Source of the DNA: Hygrophila difformis
Lineage: Eukaryota > Streptophyta > Magnoliopsida > Lamiales > Acanthaceae
Length of the DNA stretch: 64,000 nucleotides
Assembly: GCA_030278955.1 (NCBI GenBank)
Contig: JAOANR010000008.1
Coordinates: forward strand, 36,278,148-36,342,147
Direction of reading: 5' to 3'
Position numbers and translations under genes: made by a program. Positions 23,379 to 34,404 of this stretch are shown one piece after another (positions within the stretch are counted from its first letter, which is position 1; every line of letters starts with the position of its first letter). The notes beneath the pieces were generated by a model that saw nothing but the letters and a program-made list of their open reading frames with translations, ran no database searches and was not told the origin of the DNA.

Positions 23379-25725
23379 CTACTCATCATCCTCATCATCA
23401 AGTCCAACATAATCATCCTCATGATGATCTAAAGCAACATAACCCTCCTCCTCTTCTTCACTAGATATCTCATCAATTGAGTCTTCATCTTGGTCCTCTA
23501 AGTCATGCCTAGATACAACAGCAAAACCTTTTTGTTTTTTGCTCTTAGAACCACTCGCAGCACTTGGATGCTCTATCCTTTTCATAGTGTTTGAGGCTTT
23601 CCTAGTGTAAATTCTTGGCTCACTAGCACCCGAAGCCTCGTACACCGTATTCCAATTTAGTGTGTCATCATAAAAAACTAGATCATTGGCACCATCTTCA
23701 TCCTCATCATCCACTTCTCCAACCAACTATTCGTTGCAATGATATATATAAACCAAGTCATTCAGCTTTTTATGTGCGACTTTTGGTTGTATTTAATATA
23801 AACCAAGTCATTCAGCTTCTTATGTGCGAGCCTATTTCTTTTTTTTGAATGAAGTTGTAATAGGCACAAGAAATTAATTATTATTTATAAAGTATTTAAT
23901 TTAATATAATAAATCTAGAATAAGATAAGTAAAAGTATAAGATAAACTATTTACCTGCTCGAATACACTCCAATTGCGCTCGCATCCACAAGCACTACAT
24001 GTCAAGCTTAAAACTTTGACAGCGAAGTTTTGCAAATGTGGTGCAGATTATCAAATATATCCCACCATTCAGCTATAAAATAACATATTATTATGTAATA
24101 ATTTTTTTAAAGAAAGTATTTATATTTATTTTTAAAGTATCTTACCAGGTGATGTTCTTTTCCGTTGTCTTTCAGCAAAGTCACTTCCAAAAGCCCTTTC
24201 TTATTCTTGTAGAGAGATAACTCACTCATAATTTCATCTTGAATGGAAGTAACAGGCACCAACCGTCTTATGCATTTGAAAAGTCCTTCAATGACTTCAT
24301 TATCATATTGCATCTCATTATTCTCATAAAAGATGTCTGGATTTAAGCAATGACCAGCAGCATGCAATGGTTGATGGAGTTGGCAATTCCATCGTTTATC
24401 AATGATTGCAAATACCTCTTTGTACTTGCTTTCATTGTTTTGAAAGGAAGATATAATGGTTTCTTTTGCTTTCTCCATGTCTTCATAAATATAGCCCATG
24501 GCTGGCCTCTTATCACCATCAACAAGCCGTAGCACACTCACAAAGGCAGACATCACTTTAAGAATGAACACAATATTCTTCCAAAATGAAGACATCATAA
24601 CAGTCTTTGTTGCATCTCTTCCCTTAGCTTCCTTGAACAACTTATTCTTTGTCCATTCTTCAGAGTTAAACATCTTTCGAATATTGCTCTTTTCCTGATG
24701 AATCCTTTCCACGGAAAGGAATGAGGTAGCAAATCTTGTAACTGCTGGCCTCACCGATTCACTTTTCTTTGTGTACCTCCTCAACAAGCTCAAGGTACTT
24801 GTATGATTATAAATAAACCCTACCAAGCTCACAGCTCTTTGAATTGTCTTTTTGACATTGGGAATGTTCCCTATGTCTTCAAGCATTAAATCTATACAGT
24901 GAGCAGCACAGGGAGTCCAATAAAGGTGTTTTCTCTTCTCCATCAATAACTTTCCAGCTGCATTACCTCCGTTGTCTGTCACAACTTGCACCAGTTTCTC
25001 TTACCTTATCTCCTCAATAACAGCATCAAGCATCTCAAAAATCCTTTCACCAGTTTTCACAACATTTGAAGCATCAACTGATTTCAAAAACACTGAACCA
25101 GAAGGAGAATTGACCAAGAAGTTTATAATTGTTCTTTGGTTTCTGTCTCTCCATCCATCAGACATCAAAGAACATCCAAATCTTGACCACTCATCTTTGT
25201 TAACCTTTAACAATTTCTCTGTGTGTTCTAACTCCTTCTGCAATAGAGGAACTCTCATGGCATGATAACTCGGGGCTGGCAGATGACGGCCATATGCACC
25301 AACTGCATCAAGCATGTCTTGGAAGCTTGGTAGTTTCACCATGTTAAATGACAGGCCTGCCTAATAGAAAAACCAGGTAACGTACTGATGAACTCGGGTA
25401 ATGGCCTCTTTGTCAGTTGCTTCTCTGATGCTCATCTGTCTTCCTTGATGATTAGATTTTGATGATTGTGAAGATTTTTTTAAAAATTTGTTGGAAGCTC
25501 CAATCCTTCACAATCATCATCATCAAGTCCTAATCCAAGATCAACCCCCGTTCCCGAAGAATGATCTTTCTTCTCCTTCTTTTGGTACCATGTCCAAAGT
25601 TCTTCTCGAACTTCTTTTGGACATTTTGTACAAGGGGCAACCTTCCCCCTCTTGTCAATTAGATGTTCTTTACCTCTAGTGATTCCAGCTGTCATGATTT
25701 TATCACAAAATTTACATTGAATTTT
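23379..25725 (-). pseudogene. hAT transposase body (BED end, DUF659, dimerisation region, acidic tail), broken
   Basis: Minus-strand order: end of the BED zinc finger (QCKFCDKIMTAG...H at 25655-25725); DUF659 region (25001-25342; WSRFGCSLMSDGWRDR); a block with VVTDNGGNAAGK and CAAHCIDLMLEDIG (24107-24991); an exon near 23955-24070 with the hAT motif CSACGCERNWSVFEQ; and an acidic C-terminal exon (23379-23726). Introns are suggested by GTAAG at 24144 and GTAAAT at 23955. Damage includes a frameshift after the BED region near 25500, a TAG near 25362, a TAA near 25001-25003, a frame change before the CERNWSVFE motif, and a 50-bp tandem duplication at 23751-23850. The N-terminal exon lies at 46411-46508. 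Non-functional. Confidence 0.85.
23751..23850. repeat. 50-bp tandem duplication in the last hAT exon
   Basis: AACCAAGTCATTCAGCTT occurs at 23751 and again at 23801, with matching flanks. In transposase sense it repeats the KLNDLVY segment that follows the dimerisation motif. Confidence 0.85.
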
Positions 25726-25785
25726 TGGCGTGGGAGCCAAGTCAACAGCGTTGACCATCCCGGAGGGACCCTGCTCAAAACAGCG
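25726..25785 (+). repeat. First 60 bp of the E4 (CRM) LTR, duplicated copy
   Basis: TGGCGTGGGAGCC...AAAACAGCG is identical to 34345-34404 and to the start of the E4 3' LTR at 45189. It ends at the CAGCG target of E3. Its presence here, 8619 bp left of the original, shows that the duplication happened after both E4 and E3 had inserted. Confidence 0.92.
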
Positions 25786-28543
25786 TGTAACACCCCGGAT
25801 TTGATAACCCAGGCCGGGATGTCACCGCCGCAATTCCCTAGTAAGACACGGCTTCCCGAGCTTGCTAAGGAAATGCAAGGCTTGTGGGTATGAAAAGATT
25901 TAAAAACATTTCAAGATTTAGTCCGGAAATTTATAATACTTAATACGATAGTAGTAATCATCATGCGCGAAAAGTAAATAAAGGAAGTGCAGCGGAAAGC
26001 AAAATCACGGCCAACATGGCCAAATCCTCGGGTTTAACAGACCCGGTAAAAACAGTACGATGCAGAAATTTAAAATGTTCATAAATAATTTCCCCCAAGT
26101 GCATGCGTATGCGTCACTCGACATACTCTGTAAAAGAAAAATGACAACGGTTGTCAGTATAAAAATATACTGAGTAAGTTAATCCCTAACTAACAAATAA
26201 AAGGGGTTACAAGTGTTTAAACAAAAGATTTCGCTTATCGTACGAGAATTTAAAAATACATGATTTATTAGCAGCGGGAAAATCATGACTAAAGAACTAC
26301 ATTTTTAAAAGCGTAATCTAAAGCATAATTTAAGATGCATAAAATTTAAATACGTAATTAAAGACAGGATAAATACGATTTAAGCATAATGAAACACTCA
26401 CACGAGTCTTTTACTTTTCATCCCGTAAACTAAGAAGAGGACACCATACCGGGAGATCACTAACGAGGCAATCTCAACATAGGACCACTAACGAGGCAGT
26501 CCAAACAATGGGAGACCACTAACGAGGCAGTCTCAAAGATAGTAGGACCACTAACGAGGCGATCCAAAAAGATAGTAGGACCACTAACGAGGCGATCCAC
26601 AAATACAGCGCGCGAGATCACTAACGAGGCAATCTCAGATAGTAAGGAGACCACTAACGAGGCAGTCTCAAAGATAATGATAGTATGAAGATCGGCTCAG
26701 CCTAGTGAACGGGATTTTTCGAAAGTTCGTATTTCAAAGTTACCAAAGGATTGATATCGCGTTTTCATAGTTCGAGTTTTCTCAAGTTCGAAAAATCCTA
26801 TTCGAGGCAGTTCACGCCATTCTAAATTTAAAATTCGTTTTTCCTCCAAAAATTCTGAAACTTGGCCAGTAATTCAAAAACACACACACGAACAACTTTC
26901 ATGTTTTAAGTTTTTGGAAATAAGGTTCCGAAGTGAGTTGAAATTTGAGTTTATTGCAAAGAATAATTTACGTCTTAAAAACTGTTTTCGTCACAGGTTC
27001 GTGTAACGCCGATTAAAAATTCATTTCAAAACCAATCGATGTGAAATTTTTACAGTAACTACACGACACATTAAGGAACAACTTTCATGTTTTAAGTTTT
27101 TGGAAATAATGAATTCTTGGTACTCAAAAATCGAGTGCAACTCACTGCATACTCATGGCCCTTAAAACGAATTCAAAACAGTTCTAAAAACTTGGCCGTT
27201 TGACATATCAAATGAACACCAAAATTCGTGAAATTTTGTAGGCATAATCTAGACACAATTATCTACAACTTTTGTTTAGAAATGCAAAGTTAAATCATTC
27301 GAAAAATGGGTGAAAAACATGCATCAAGTTGAATGAAGGAATCTGTCACAGATTTGAATCGTTCGGTTTGATACAGAAAGTTCATGGCGAAAATTGGGAT
27401 AGCAAAACTTAAGGTCAATGGCTGAAATTTGGACACAAGATAGATAAAGGTGTTAGGAACAACTTTTATGTTGAAAAGTTTTCGGTTTGAATTCCCGAAG
27501 GTCGAGTTTTTGGCGAGTCTTTAAAATTGGACGAAAATAGGGTTTTTGAAAACCGATTTTTGTTACAAGCCTATATCTCGAGATTTAAACAACAAACAAC
27601 CACGAAAATTTGTGAGTAAGGTTTTAACTTACTTAGAATGATGATAGGGTCGCTGGATTGGGTTTCCGGACGTCCTAGAGTCACGACGAACGGCCAACTT
27701 CTCCGATCGCTTTTTGTTCGTTTTCCGACGGGAAATCGTAGTAAGGAAAAAGGGTTAGAATATGAGTTTCTGAGATCTATGGACGAATTGAAACGTTGCA
27801 CAATGGCTTACCAAGAGTCTAGAGGGCAGGGGCTTGTCCCGGTCGTCCCGTCGTCGCCGGAATACTTGCCGAAAAGTGGTGTCGAAAGAGTTTCGAACTT
27901 GGAGAGGGAATTGAGGGTGGAGGCTGAATGTTTACTGAAAACCTAGGGTTTGGGGCGCCCCTAGGGTATTCTTAAGCCTTCCCCAAGGCTGAGATTCGAT
28001 TGCCATGGTTAGGGGTGTGGTTTTTGGCAAGAAAATCGCCATGGAAGGAAAGTTTACACTTTCAGCACCTCTGGCGCGCTGGTGGCGCGCACCTAAGCTT
28101 TTGTCCGCGTGGAGCACGCGTGCCAGGCCTGGCGTCGCGACGCCCTTGGCCGCGCGGTGGCCGCGCGGCGGCGCGCGGACAGCGCGGGCCGGCCGGACCG
28201 GCCGGTTCGGCTCCGCGTGTTCCGTCGGGTCTTCCCTCGCTTTCCCCTATCGGTTTTCTACGTGTTAGCTCGATTCCCTGGGGCGTCTTCGTTGCGGAAT
28301 CTTCTCCTTAATCTTGTTACGAGTCTGGCTTATCGCTCGCAACATTTCCGGGTCCTACTTAGCCTAGTCTAAATTGGTTTCAACATCCCCTATCGTCCTT
28401 GTGGTCTAATTCGTGATGTATTTTGTGATTTATTTCGTGACTGAACTTAGAAATTAGTTCTAAGCTGCCTACGTACCCTGTGAAGGGATCAAGTCATGAC
28501 GTAGTTCAAAACAATTTGAATTTGTTTTTCCTCGGGTGTTACA
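25786..28543 (-). repeat. E3 LTR, left copy (3' LTR in element sense, 2758 bp)
   Basis: It runs TGTAACACCCCGG...CTCGGGTGTTACA. The partner copy is 34405-37162. By eye the first 435 bp are identical between the copies and about 12 substitutions are spread over the rest. It contains the hairpin array (26453-26669), a degenerate repeat of about 187 bp (anchors 26892, 27078, 27265 and 27459) and a GC-rich stretch near 28070-28220. It is followed by the polypurine tract of E3 at 28544-28556. Confidence 0.95.
26453..26669 (-). repeat. Seven-unit hairpin array in the E3 LTR (left copy)
   Basis: The units are at 26453-26475, 26482-26502, 26512-26534, 26545-26565, 26578-26598, 26614-26636 and 26647-26669. 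On the plus strand each has the core ACTAACGAGGC. The outer arms pair with each other and differ between units: GAGAT/ATCTC, GGAC/GTCC and GAGAC/GTCTC. In element sense every unit can form a 7-8 bp stem around the loop CUCGUUA. The second LTR copy has the same array at 35072-35288. Confidence 0.9.
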
Positions 28544-28556
28544 TCCTCCCCCCCTT
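28544..28556 (-). other. E3 polypurine tract
   Basis: In element sense this is an AAGGGGGGGAGGA run directly before the LTR start TGTAACACCCG. Confidence 0.85.
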
Positions 28557-28566
28557 AAGAATACAG

Positions 28567-31500
28567 TTATGTCCCCATAACTGTGGTCGGGTCGTCTTGG
28601 AAGAGGGTAGGGTAACGTTGCCTCATGTCGGCTTCCAATTCCCAGGTTGCCGTCTCCGTCTCGTGGTTGGACCACAGGACCTTGACCATCTTTACAGTTT
28701 TATTCCTTGTCACCCTTTCCTTGTAGTCGAGTATTTGCACCGGGGCTTCTTCATAGGTCAAGTCATCATCCAATTCGATTACGTCCGGTTGGAGTACATG
28801 CGACGTGTCGGGCACATACTTCTTTAGCTGGGAAACGTGAAACACGTTATGGACGCGTGCTAGTTGAGGCGGCAGCGCCAGCCGGTACGCCAGATTCCCT
28901 ACTCTCTCTAGGATCTCATATGGCCCTATGTATCGTGGGCTCAGTTTCCCCCGCTTGCCAAAGCGCATTACGCCCTTCATTGGCGAGACCTTCAGCATGA
29001 CCTTGTCACCGACTTGAAATTCCAAGTCCTGCCGTCTCACGTCCGCATAACTCTTTTTCCGGTCCTGAGCGGCTCTCATCTTCCCCTGGATAACCTTAAC
29101 TTGCTGAGCCATGTCCTCCACCAGTTGTGGCCCTACTGTCATTACTCGATCGTTCTCTTCCCAACTCAATGGGCTCCGGCATCTTCGTCCATACAGTGCC
29201 TCGAAGGGCGCCATGCCGATGCTCGCATGGTAACTGTTGTTATAGGAGAACTCGATCAAGGGTAAATGGTGCTCCCAACTTCCCTTGAACTCCAACACAC
29301 AAGCCCTCAACATGTCCTCCAGCGTCTGTATAGTTCGCTCCGTCTGTCCATCCGTCATAGGGTGGAACGCCGTACTCATCTTTATCTGCGTCCCCAGAGC
29401 TTCTTGCAGCTTGGTCCAAAACTGGGAGACGAATCTGCTATCCCTATCCGAGATGATGTCATGCGGCACCCCGTGCCGGCGTACCACATTGTCTATGTAT
29501 GCCCTTGCTAGTTGGTCCATTGTCCACGTGTCCTTCATCGGGATGAAAATGGCGGCCTTCGTAAACCTATCCACGATCACCCAAATCTTATTCATTCCTT
29601 TTGGCGATCGTGGCAACCCTGAAACAAAATCCATGGAGATGCTATCCCACTTCCAGCTTGGGATCTCCAATGGTTGCATTAATCCTAAGGGCTTTTGCCG
29701 TACTGCCTTGATCTTCTGGCAGGTAAGGCACCTTGCCACGAATTCGGCCACCTCTCTCTTCATGTTCGGCCACCAATAATTTTTCTTCAAGTCCTTATAC
29801 AGCTTATCCCCTCCGGGGTGGACCGAGTAGGGGGTGCTATGGCCTTCCTCCATTACCTTCTTCTTCAGATCTGCGGACTCCCGTGGTATACACCATCTTC
29901 CCCTGAAGCGGATGCTCCCGTCCTCGTGAATCTGGAAATCTACTGCCTTTCCTTCGGCAATGCTTCTCCTTATTTCCTCCATCTGTTCGTCACCCGACTG
30001 GGCGAGTCGTATTTCTTCGAATACGGTAGGGCTTACTACCATCGCGTTGACGACCTCGGTTACCGTACCGGGCTGCACCAGTTCCAGGCTTAGTTTCGCC
30101 AAATCTCTGTACAATTCGGCCGGTATCACCAGTGAGTTCGTGACATGTTGCGCCTTCCGACTCAAGGCGTCGGCCACGACGTTGGCCTTGCCCTCGTGAT
30201 ACGCGACTTCTAGGTCGTAATCTTTGATCAATTCCAACCATCTCCTCTGCCTCAAGTTCAGCTCTCTTTGCGTGAATATGTACTTGAGGCTCTTATGGTC
30301 GGTAAACATCCGACACTTCCGCCCATAGAGATAGTGTCTCCAGATTTTCAGGGCGAACACGACCGCGGCCAGTTCCAGGTCGTGCGTCGGGTAGTTTTGC
30401 TCGTGCGGTTTCAGCTGTCGTGATGCGTACGCTATGACCTTTTGATCCTGCATCAGTACGCATCCCAGTCCTTCTCTCGAGGCGTCGCTATACAACTCGA
30501 AGTCTCCATCCTCTGATGGTAACGCCAACACCGGCGCCGTGGTAAGTCGTTTCTTCAGCTCCTGGAATGCGGCTTCGCACTCGCCAGTCCAGTCGTACTT
30601 CACCCCCTTCTTCAGCAGTTGGGTCAATGGGCGGGCGATTTTGGAGAAATCTTGGACAAATCGCCTGTAGTAGCCCGCCAGTCCGAGAAAGCTTCTTATC
30701 TCCGTTGGGCTCTTCGGGGGTACCCACCCGGTTACAGCCGAGATTTTCGCCGGGTCTACCGCCACTCCGCTGGCGGATACGATATGCCCAAGGAATGTTA
30801 CCTCCCTCAGCCAGAAGTCGCATTTGGACAACTTCCCATATAGCTGATTTTCTCGGAGGATCCTCAGCACTTTATGTAAGTGCTTGGAATGTTCTTCCTC
30901 GTCCCTTGAGTAGACCAAGATGTCGTCTATGAATACCACTACGCATTGATCTAACAGTCCTCGGAACACGTTGTTCATGAGGTTCATGAACATCGCCGGG
31001 GCATTCGTCAGTCCGAATGACAGGGCTGTGAATTCGTAGTGTCCGTAGCGAGTCCTGAACGCTGTCTTTGGGATGTCCTTCTCAGCAATTCGCAGCTGAT
31101 GATATCCCGATCGCAGGTCGATCTTGGAGAACACATTAGCTCCCTTCAGCTGGTCAAACAGATCCTCGATTCTGGGCAACGGATACTTGTTCTTGATAGT
31201 GACTTGATTAAGTCCCCTATAGTCAATACACAGTCTCAGACTCCCATCCTTCTTTTTGACGAATAAGACCGGTGCTCCCCATGGAGACGTACTCGGTCGG
31301 ATATATCCCTTTTCCAGCAATTCTTCGAGCTGTTCCTTTAGCTCCTTCATCTCCGGCGGTGCCATGCGGTAAGGAGCCTTTGATACAGGTTCCGTTCCCG
31401 GGATAAGATCTATGGTGAACTCGAGATCCCTCTCAGGGGGCATGCCAGGAACGTCCTCTGGGAACACATCCGGGTACTCTCTCACCACCGGAATGTTGTC

Positions 31501-33243
31501 TATCTTTACCCCTTCAGCCTCGAGGTTGTGAACGTAGCATGCGTATAGCGCGTGGCCCTTACGCATTAGGCTACCTAACTCTAGGACGTTGATTAACTTG
31601 TTAGATTTCTTAGGGGGTTGAGAGTAGAAGATGACTCTTTTCCCCCTACTTTTTGACAGCGTGATCTTTTGCTTTTGGCATTCGATTACGGCCTTATACC
31701 GGGTTAGCCAATCCATTCCTAGTATGACGTCAAAGTCCCTGACGTTGAACTCTACCAAGTTTGCGAAAAACTCTACGTTCTTTATCACTATAGGTATTCC
31801 ATTGTAGCGTTTAGAGCATGCTATTACTTCTCCAGAGGGCAGTTGGATGCCTAAGCTAATTATCTCGCACTTAGGTAGATCTAGTTCAGTTACGACTCTC
31901 GAAGATACAATCGAGCAACTGGCTCCGGAATCAAATAAGACTCTAAGTGGAGTACTTAGGACATGGAAAGTACCTGCCATCACGTCACCCTGCGCGGGTA
32001 TGTCAGCCTGGTTGATCACGTTCAACCTCCCCATCGGCCTCCCTTGATTGGCTGGCTGGTTCTGATTTGGGTTTGCATTTTGCTGCTGGTTCGGAGGGCG
32101 TTGGTTCGGATTCGGAGGAGGCCGATATCCTTGATTGTTGCCATTCCTACCTCCCTGGTTGAACGGCTCGTTAGGTCCAATGACCAAGTCTTCTCTTTTC
32201 GTGATGTTCTCGAGTCGGGTTCGACATTCCTCCCTTCGATGGCCAATTCGGCCGCACCGGAAGCACTCGCCCATCTGAGGACACCTCCTTACCAGGTGCG
32301 GCCTGCCACATCGTGGGCACGGCGGCACTCGCCCTCCTTGGTTGACATTCCGACCATTGTTGTTCTGAGCATTCCCGTTCGGCCCTCGCCGAAAGTTGTC
32401 CCCGCCAGTAGTGTTGCTTGTCCGGTTATCCCTGTTCCTCTTGTCTGGGCCTTGCGCCCCTCGGCTGGATTCCCCAGCAGCCTTCCTCTTTAGCTGTTGC
32501 ACTCGTGCCACTGCTACTGCACGATCGTAGACAGATTGCAGGTCCTGGTAGTTAACTCCAGTGATCACCTCCCGAATCGACAAGTTCAAACCCATTTCGA
32601 ACTTTTGCGCCTTCTCCCCGTCAGTAGGTACCATCCTGGGCGCAAATCTCACCAATTCCTTAAACCGTGCATAGTATTCTTGAACAGATTTCTCTCCCTG
32701 CTTCAGGGATGAGAACTCCTCGTACAGTGCTGCCTTAGTGCTCATCGGGTAGAAGCGCTCCCGGAGTAATTCCATGAACTCGTTCCACGAGTAAGGTTCA
32801 TCATCCTCCGCCAGCTTCCCTTGGGTAGCCTGCCACCAGTCGTCGGCCTCGCCACCCAGATAGTAAGAGGCCACGTGGACCTTCTCCCCCTCCGGGCATC
32901 TTACCGCCTTTAGCAATTTGTCGAAGGTTCTCAACCATTCTTCCAGCTTAGCGGGGTCTTCCTCCCCGACGTAGTAAGGTGGTCGGTAGGGGTTCACCGC
33001 AGCCAAGTAGTTGATCCTCGCTTCCGGTGGTGGCGCCGCGGCAGCTCCACCCTGGTTAACGTAAGCATTACCCAGTGCGATTAGTAATTCTTCCATATTT
33101 CTCAATCGCCCTTCCGCAGGGTTAGGCATTGGTCCTGCCGAGTTTGGCATCTCCGCGTCAGGTGCCTGCTCATTGGGTTGTCCCGGCGTGCCGTGGGTGT
33201 TGGGGGTGGCAGGGAAGGGCCTTGGTCGTCCTCGAGGTGCCAT
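28567..33243 (-). CDS. E3 gag-pol polyprotein (Tekay/Del chromovirus), intact frame
   Basis: A single frame of about 1558 residues runs from the MAPRGR methionine (33243). The frame stays open further upstream to 33351, but those 36 codons come from the leader remnant and from hAT sequence across the duplication junction, so I exclude them. The domain order equals E1: two zinc knuckles, protease LFDSGAS, RT with [11 protein letters not shown], RNase H YSDAS and TDHKS, integrase HPGG/HHCC, catalytic D, D and E in SMDF, SDRDSRF and DGQTE, GPY motif, and a chromodomain-like tail (VLWSNH...ATWE). It has clear but divergent similarity to E1. It is probably not expressed as an element RNA because its 5' LTR is absent. 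Its proteins could act in trans only if a chance promoter exists. Confidence 0.94.
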   Translation of the reverse strand: MAPRGRPRPFPATPNTHGTPGQPNEQAPDAEMPNSAGPMPNPAEGRLRNMEELLIALGNAYVNQGGAAAAPPPEARINYLAAVNPYRPPYYVGEEDPAKLEEWLRTFDKLLKAVRCPEGEKVHVASYYLGGEADDWWQATQGKLAEDDEPYSWNEFMELLRERFYPMSTKAALYEEFSSLKQGEKSVQEYYARFKELVRFAPRMVPTDGEKAQKFEMGLNLSIREVITGVNYQDLQSVYDRAVAVARVQQLKRKAAGESSRGAQGPDKRNRDNRTSNTTGGDNFRRGPNGNAQNNNGRNVNQGGRVPPCPRCGRPHLVRRCPQMGECFRCGRIGHRREECRTRLENITKREDLVIGPNEPFNQGGRNGNNQGYRPPPNPNQRPPNQQQNANPNQNQPANQGRPMGRLNVINQADIPAQGDVMAGTFHVLSTPLRVLFDSGASCSIVSSRVVTELDLPKCEIISLGIQLPSGEVIACSKRYNGIPIVIKNVEFFANLVEFNVRDFDVILGMDWLTRYKAVIECQKQKITLSKSRGKRVIFYSQPPKKSNKLINVLELGSLMRKGHALYACYVHNLEAEGVKIDNIPVVREYPDVFPEDVPGMPPERDLEFTIDLIPGTEPVSKAPYRMAPPEMKELKEQLEELLEKGYIRPSTSPWGAPVLFVKKKDGSLRLCIDYRGLNQVTIKNKYPLPRIEDLFDQLKGANVFSKIDLRSGYHQLRIAEKDIPKTAFRTRYGHYEFTALSFGLTNAPAMFMNLMNNVFRGLLDQCVVVFIDDILVYSRDEEEHSKHLHKVLRILRENQLYGKLSKCDFWLREVTFLGHIVSASGVAVDPAKISAVTGWVPPKSPTEIRSFLGLAGYYRRFVQDFSKIARPLTQLLKKGVKYDWTGECEAAFQELKKRLTTAPVLALPSEDGDFELYSDASREGLGCVLMQDQKVIAYASRQLKPHEQNYPTHDLELAAVVFALKIWRHYLYGRKCRMFTDHKSLKYIFTQRELNLRQRRWLELIKDYDLEVAYHEGKANVVADALSRKAQHVTNSLVIPAELYRDLAKLSLELVQPGTVTEVVNAMVVSPTVFEEIRLAQSGDEQMEEIRRSIAEGKAVDFQIHEDGSIRFRGRWCIPRESADLKKKVMEEGHSTPYSVHPGGDKLYKDLKKNYWWPNMKREVAEFVARCLTCQKIKAVRQKPLGLMQPLEIPSWKWDSISMDFVSGLPRSPKGMNKIWVIVDRFTKAAIFIPMKDTWTMDQLARAYIDNVVRRHGVPHDIISDRDSRFVSQFWTKLQEALGTQIKMSTAFHPMTDGQTERTIQTLEDMLRACVLEFKGSWEHHLPLIEFSYNNSYHASIGMAPFEALYGRRCRSPLSWEENDRVMTVGPQLVEDMAQQVKVIQGKMRAAQDRKKSYADVRRQDLEFQVGDKVMLKVSPMKGVMRFGKRGKLSPRYIGPYEILERVGNLAYRLALPPQLARVHNVFHVSQLKKYVPDTSHVLQPDVIELDDDLTYEEAPVQILDYKERVTRNKTVKMVKVLWSNHETETATWELEADMRQRYPTLFQDDPTTVMGT

Positions 33244-33267
33244 CCTGTTACAACCGAGGAAGGGCCT

Positions 33268-34344
33268 TTGTCCATTCTTCAGAGTTAAACATCTTTCGAA
33301 TATTGCTCTTTTCCTGATGAATCCTTTCCACGGAAAGGAATGAGGTAGCAAATCTTGTAACTGCTGGCCTCACCGATTCACTTTTCTTTGTGTACCTCCT
33401 CAACAAGCTCAAGGTACTTGTATGATTATAAATAAACCCTACCAAGCTCACAGCTCTTTGAATTGTCTTTTTGACATTGGGAATGTTCCCTATGTCTTCA
33501 AGCATTAAATCTATACAGTGAGCAGCACAGGGAGTCCAATAAAGGTGTTTTCTCTTCTCCATCAATAACTTTCCAGCTGCATTACCTCCGTTGTCTGTCA
33601 CAACTTGCACCAGTTTCTCTTACCTTATCTCCTCAATAACAGCATCAAGCATCTCAAAAATCCTTTCACCAGTTTTCACAACATTTGAAGCATCAACTGA
33701 TTTCAAAAACACTGAACCAGAAGGAGAATTGACCAAGAAGTTTATAATTGTTCTTTGGTTTCTGTCTCTCCATCCATCAGACATCAAAGAACATCCAAAT
33801 CTTGACCACTCATCTTTGTTAACCTTTAACAATTTCTCTGTGTGTTCTAACTCCTTCTGCAATAGAGGAACTCTCATGGCATGATAACTCGGGGCTGGCA
33901 GATGACGGCCATATGCACCAACTGCATCAAGCATGTCTTGGAAGCTTGGTAGTTTCACCATGTTAAATGACAGGCCTGTCTAATAGAAAAACCAGGTAAC
34001 GTACTGATGAACTCGGGTAATGGCCTCTTTGTCAGTTGCTTCTCTGATGCTCATCTGTCTTCCTTGATGATTAGATTTTGATGATTGTGAAGATTTTTTT
34101 AAAAATTTGTTGGAAGCTCCAATCCTTCACAATCATCATCATCAAGTCCTAATCCAAGATCAACCCCCGTTCCCGAAGAATGATCTTTCTTCTCCTTCTT
34201 TTGGTACCATGTCCAAAGTTCTTCTCGAACTTCTTTTGGACATTTTGTACAAGGGGCAACCTTCCCCCTCTTGTCAATTAGATGTTCTTTACCTCTAGTG
34301 ATTCCAGCTGTCATGATTTTATCACAAAATTTACATTGAATTTT
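33268..34344 (-). pseudogene. hAT transposase fragment, second copy from the tandem duplication
   Basis: Identical by eye to 24649-25725 except for one substitution (C/T at 25360 versus 33979). It carries part of the DNGG/CAAHC block, the DUF659 block (33620-33961) and the end of the BED finger (34274-34344). It is the copy physically joined to E4, with the E4 target duplication ATTTT at 34340-34344. Confidence 0.93.
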
Positions 34345-34404
34345 TGGCGTGGGAGCCAAGTCAACAGCGTTGACCATCCCGGAGGGACCCTGCTCAAAAC
34401 AGCG
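34345..34404 (+). repeat. E4 5' LTR, first 60 bp
   Basis: It starts TGGCGTGGGAGCC and ends in the CAGCG target at 34400-34404, where the E3 LTR interrupts it. It continues at 37168. Confidence 0.93.

Larger units (their letters stand above)
25786..33267 (-). mobile_element. E3: Tekay/Del-type LTR retrotransposon, duplicated copy lacking its 5' LTR, primer site and leader
   Basis: One LTR, a polypurine tract and an intact gag-pol are present. At 33267 the sequence changes abruptly, about 25 bp upstream of the gag start, into hAT sequence that belongs at 24649 onward. The primer site, leader and second LTR are therefore missing from this copy. The insertion target is the LTR of E4, with TSD CAGCG (25781-25785 on the left; the right-hand copy is preserved at 37163-37167). 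Confidence 0.9.

Noticed and set aside
26453..26669. Possible CRISPR-like array (regular repeats with variable spacers)
   Set aside because: Repeats are themselves variable hairpins within a plant LTR, spacers are short and A-rich, and the array is copied with the LTR. No bacterial context.
28000..28372. GC-rich overlapping ORFs in the E3 LTR (also 36619-36991)
   Set aside because: Three frames are open at once because of GC-rich sequence with few stops; no domain, and inside an LTR.
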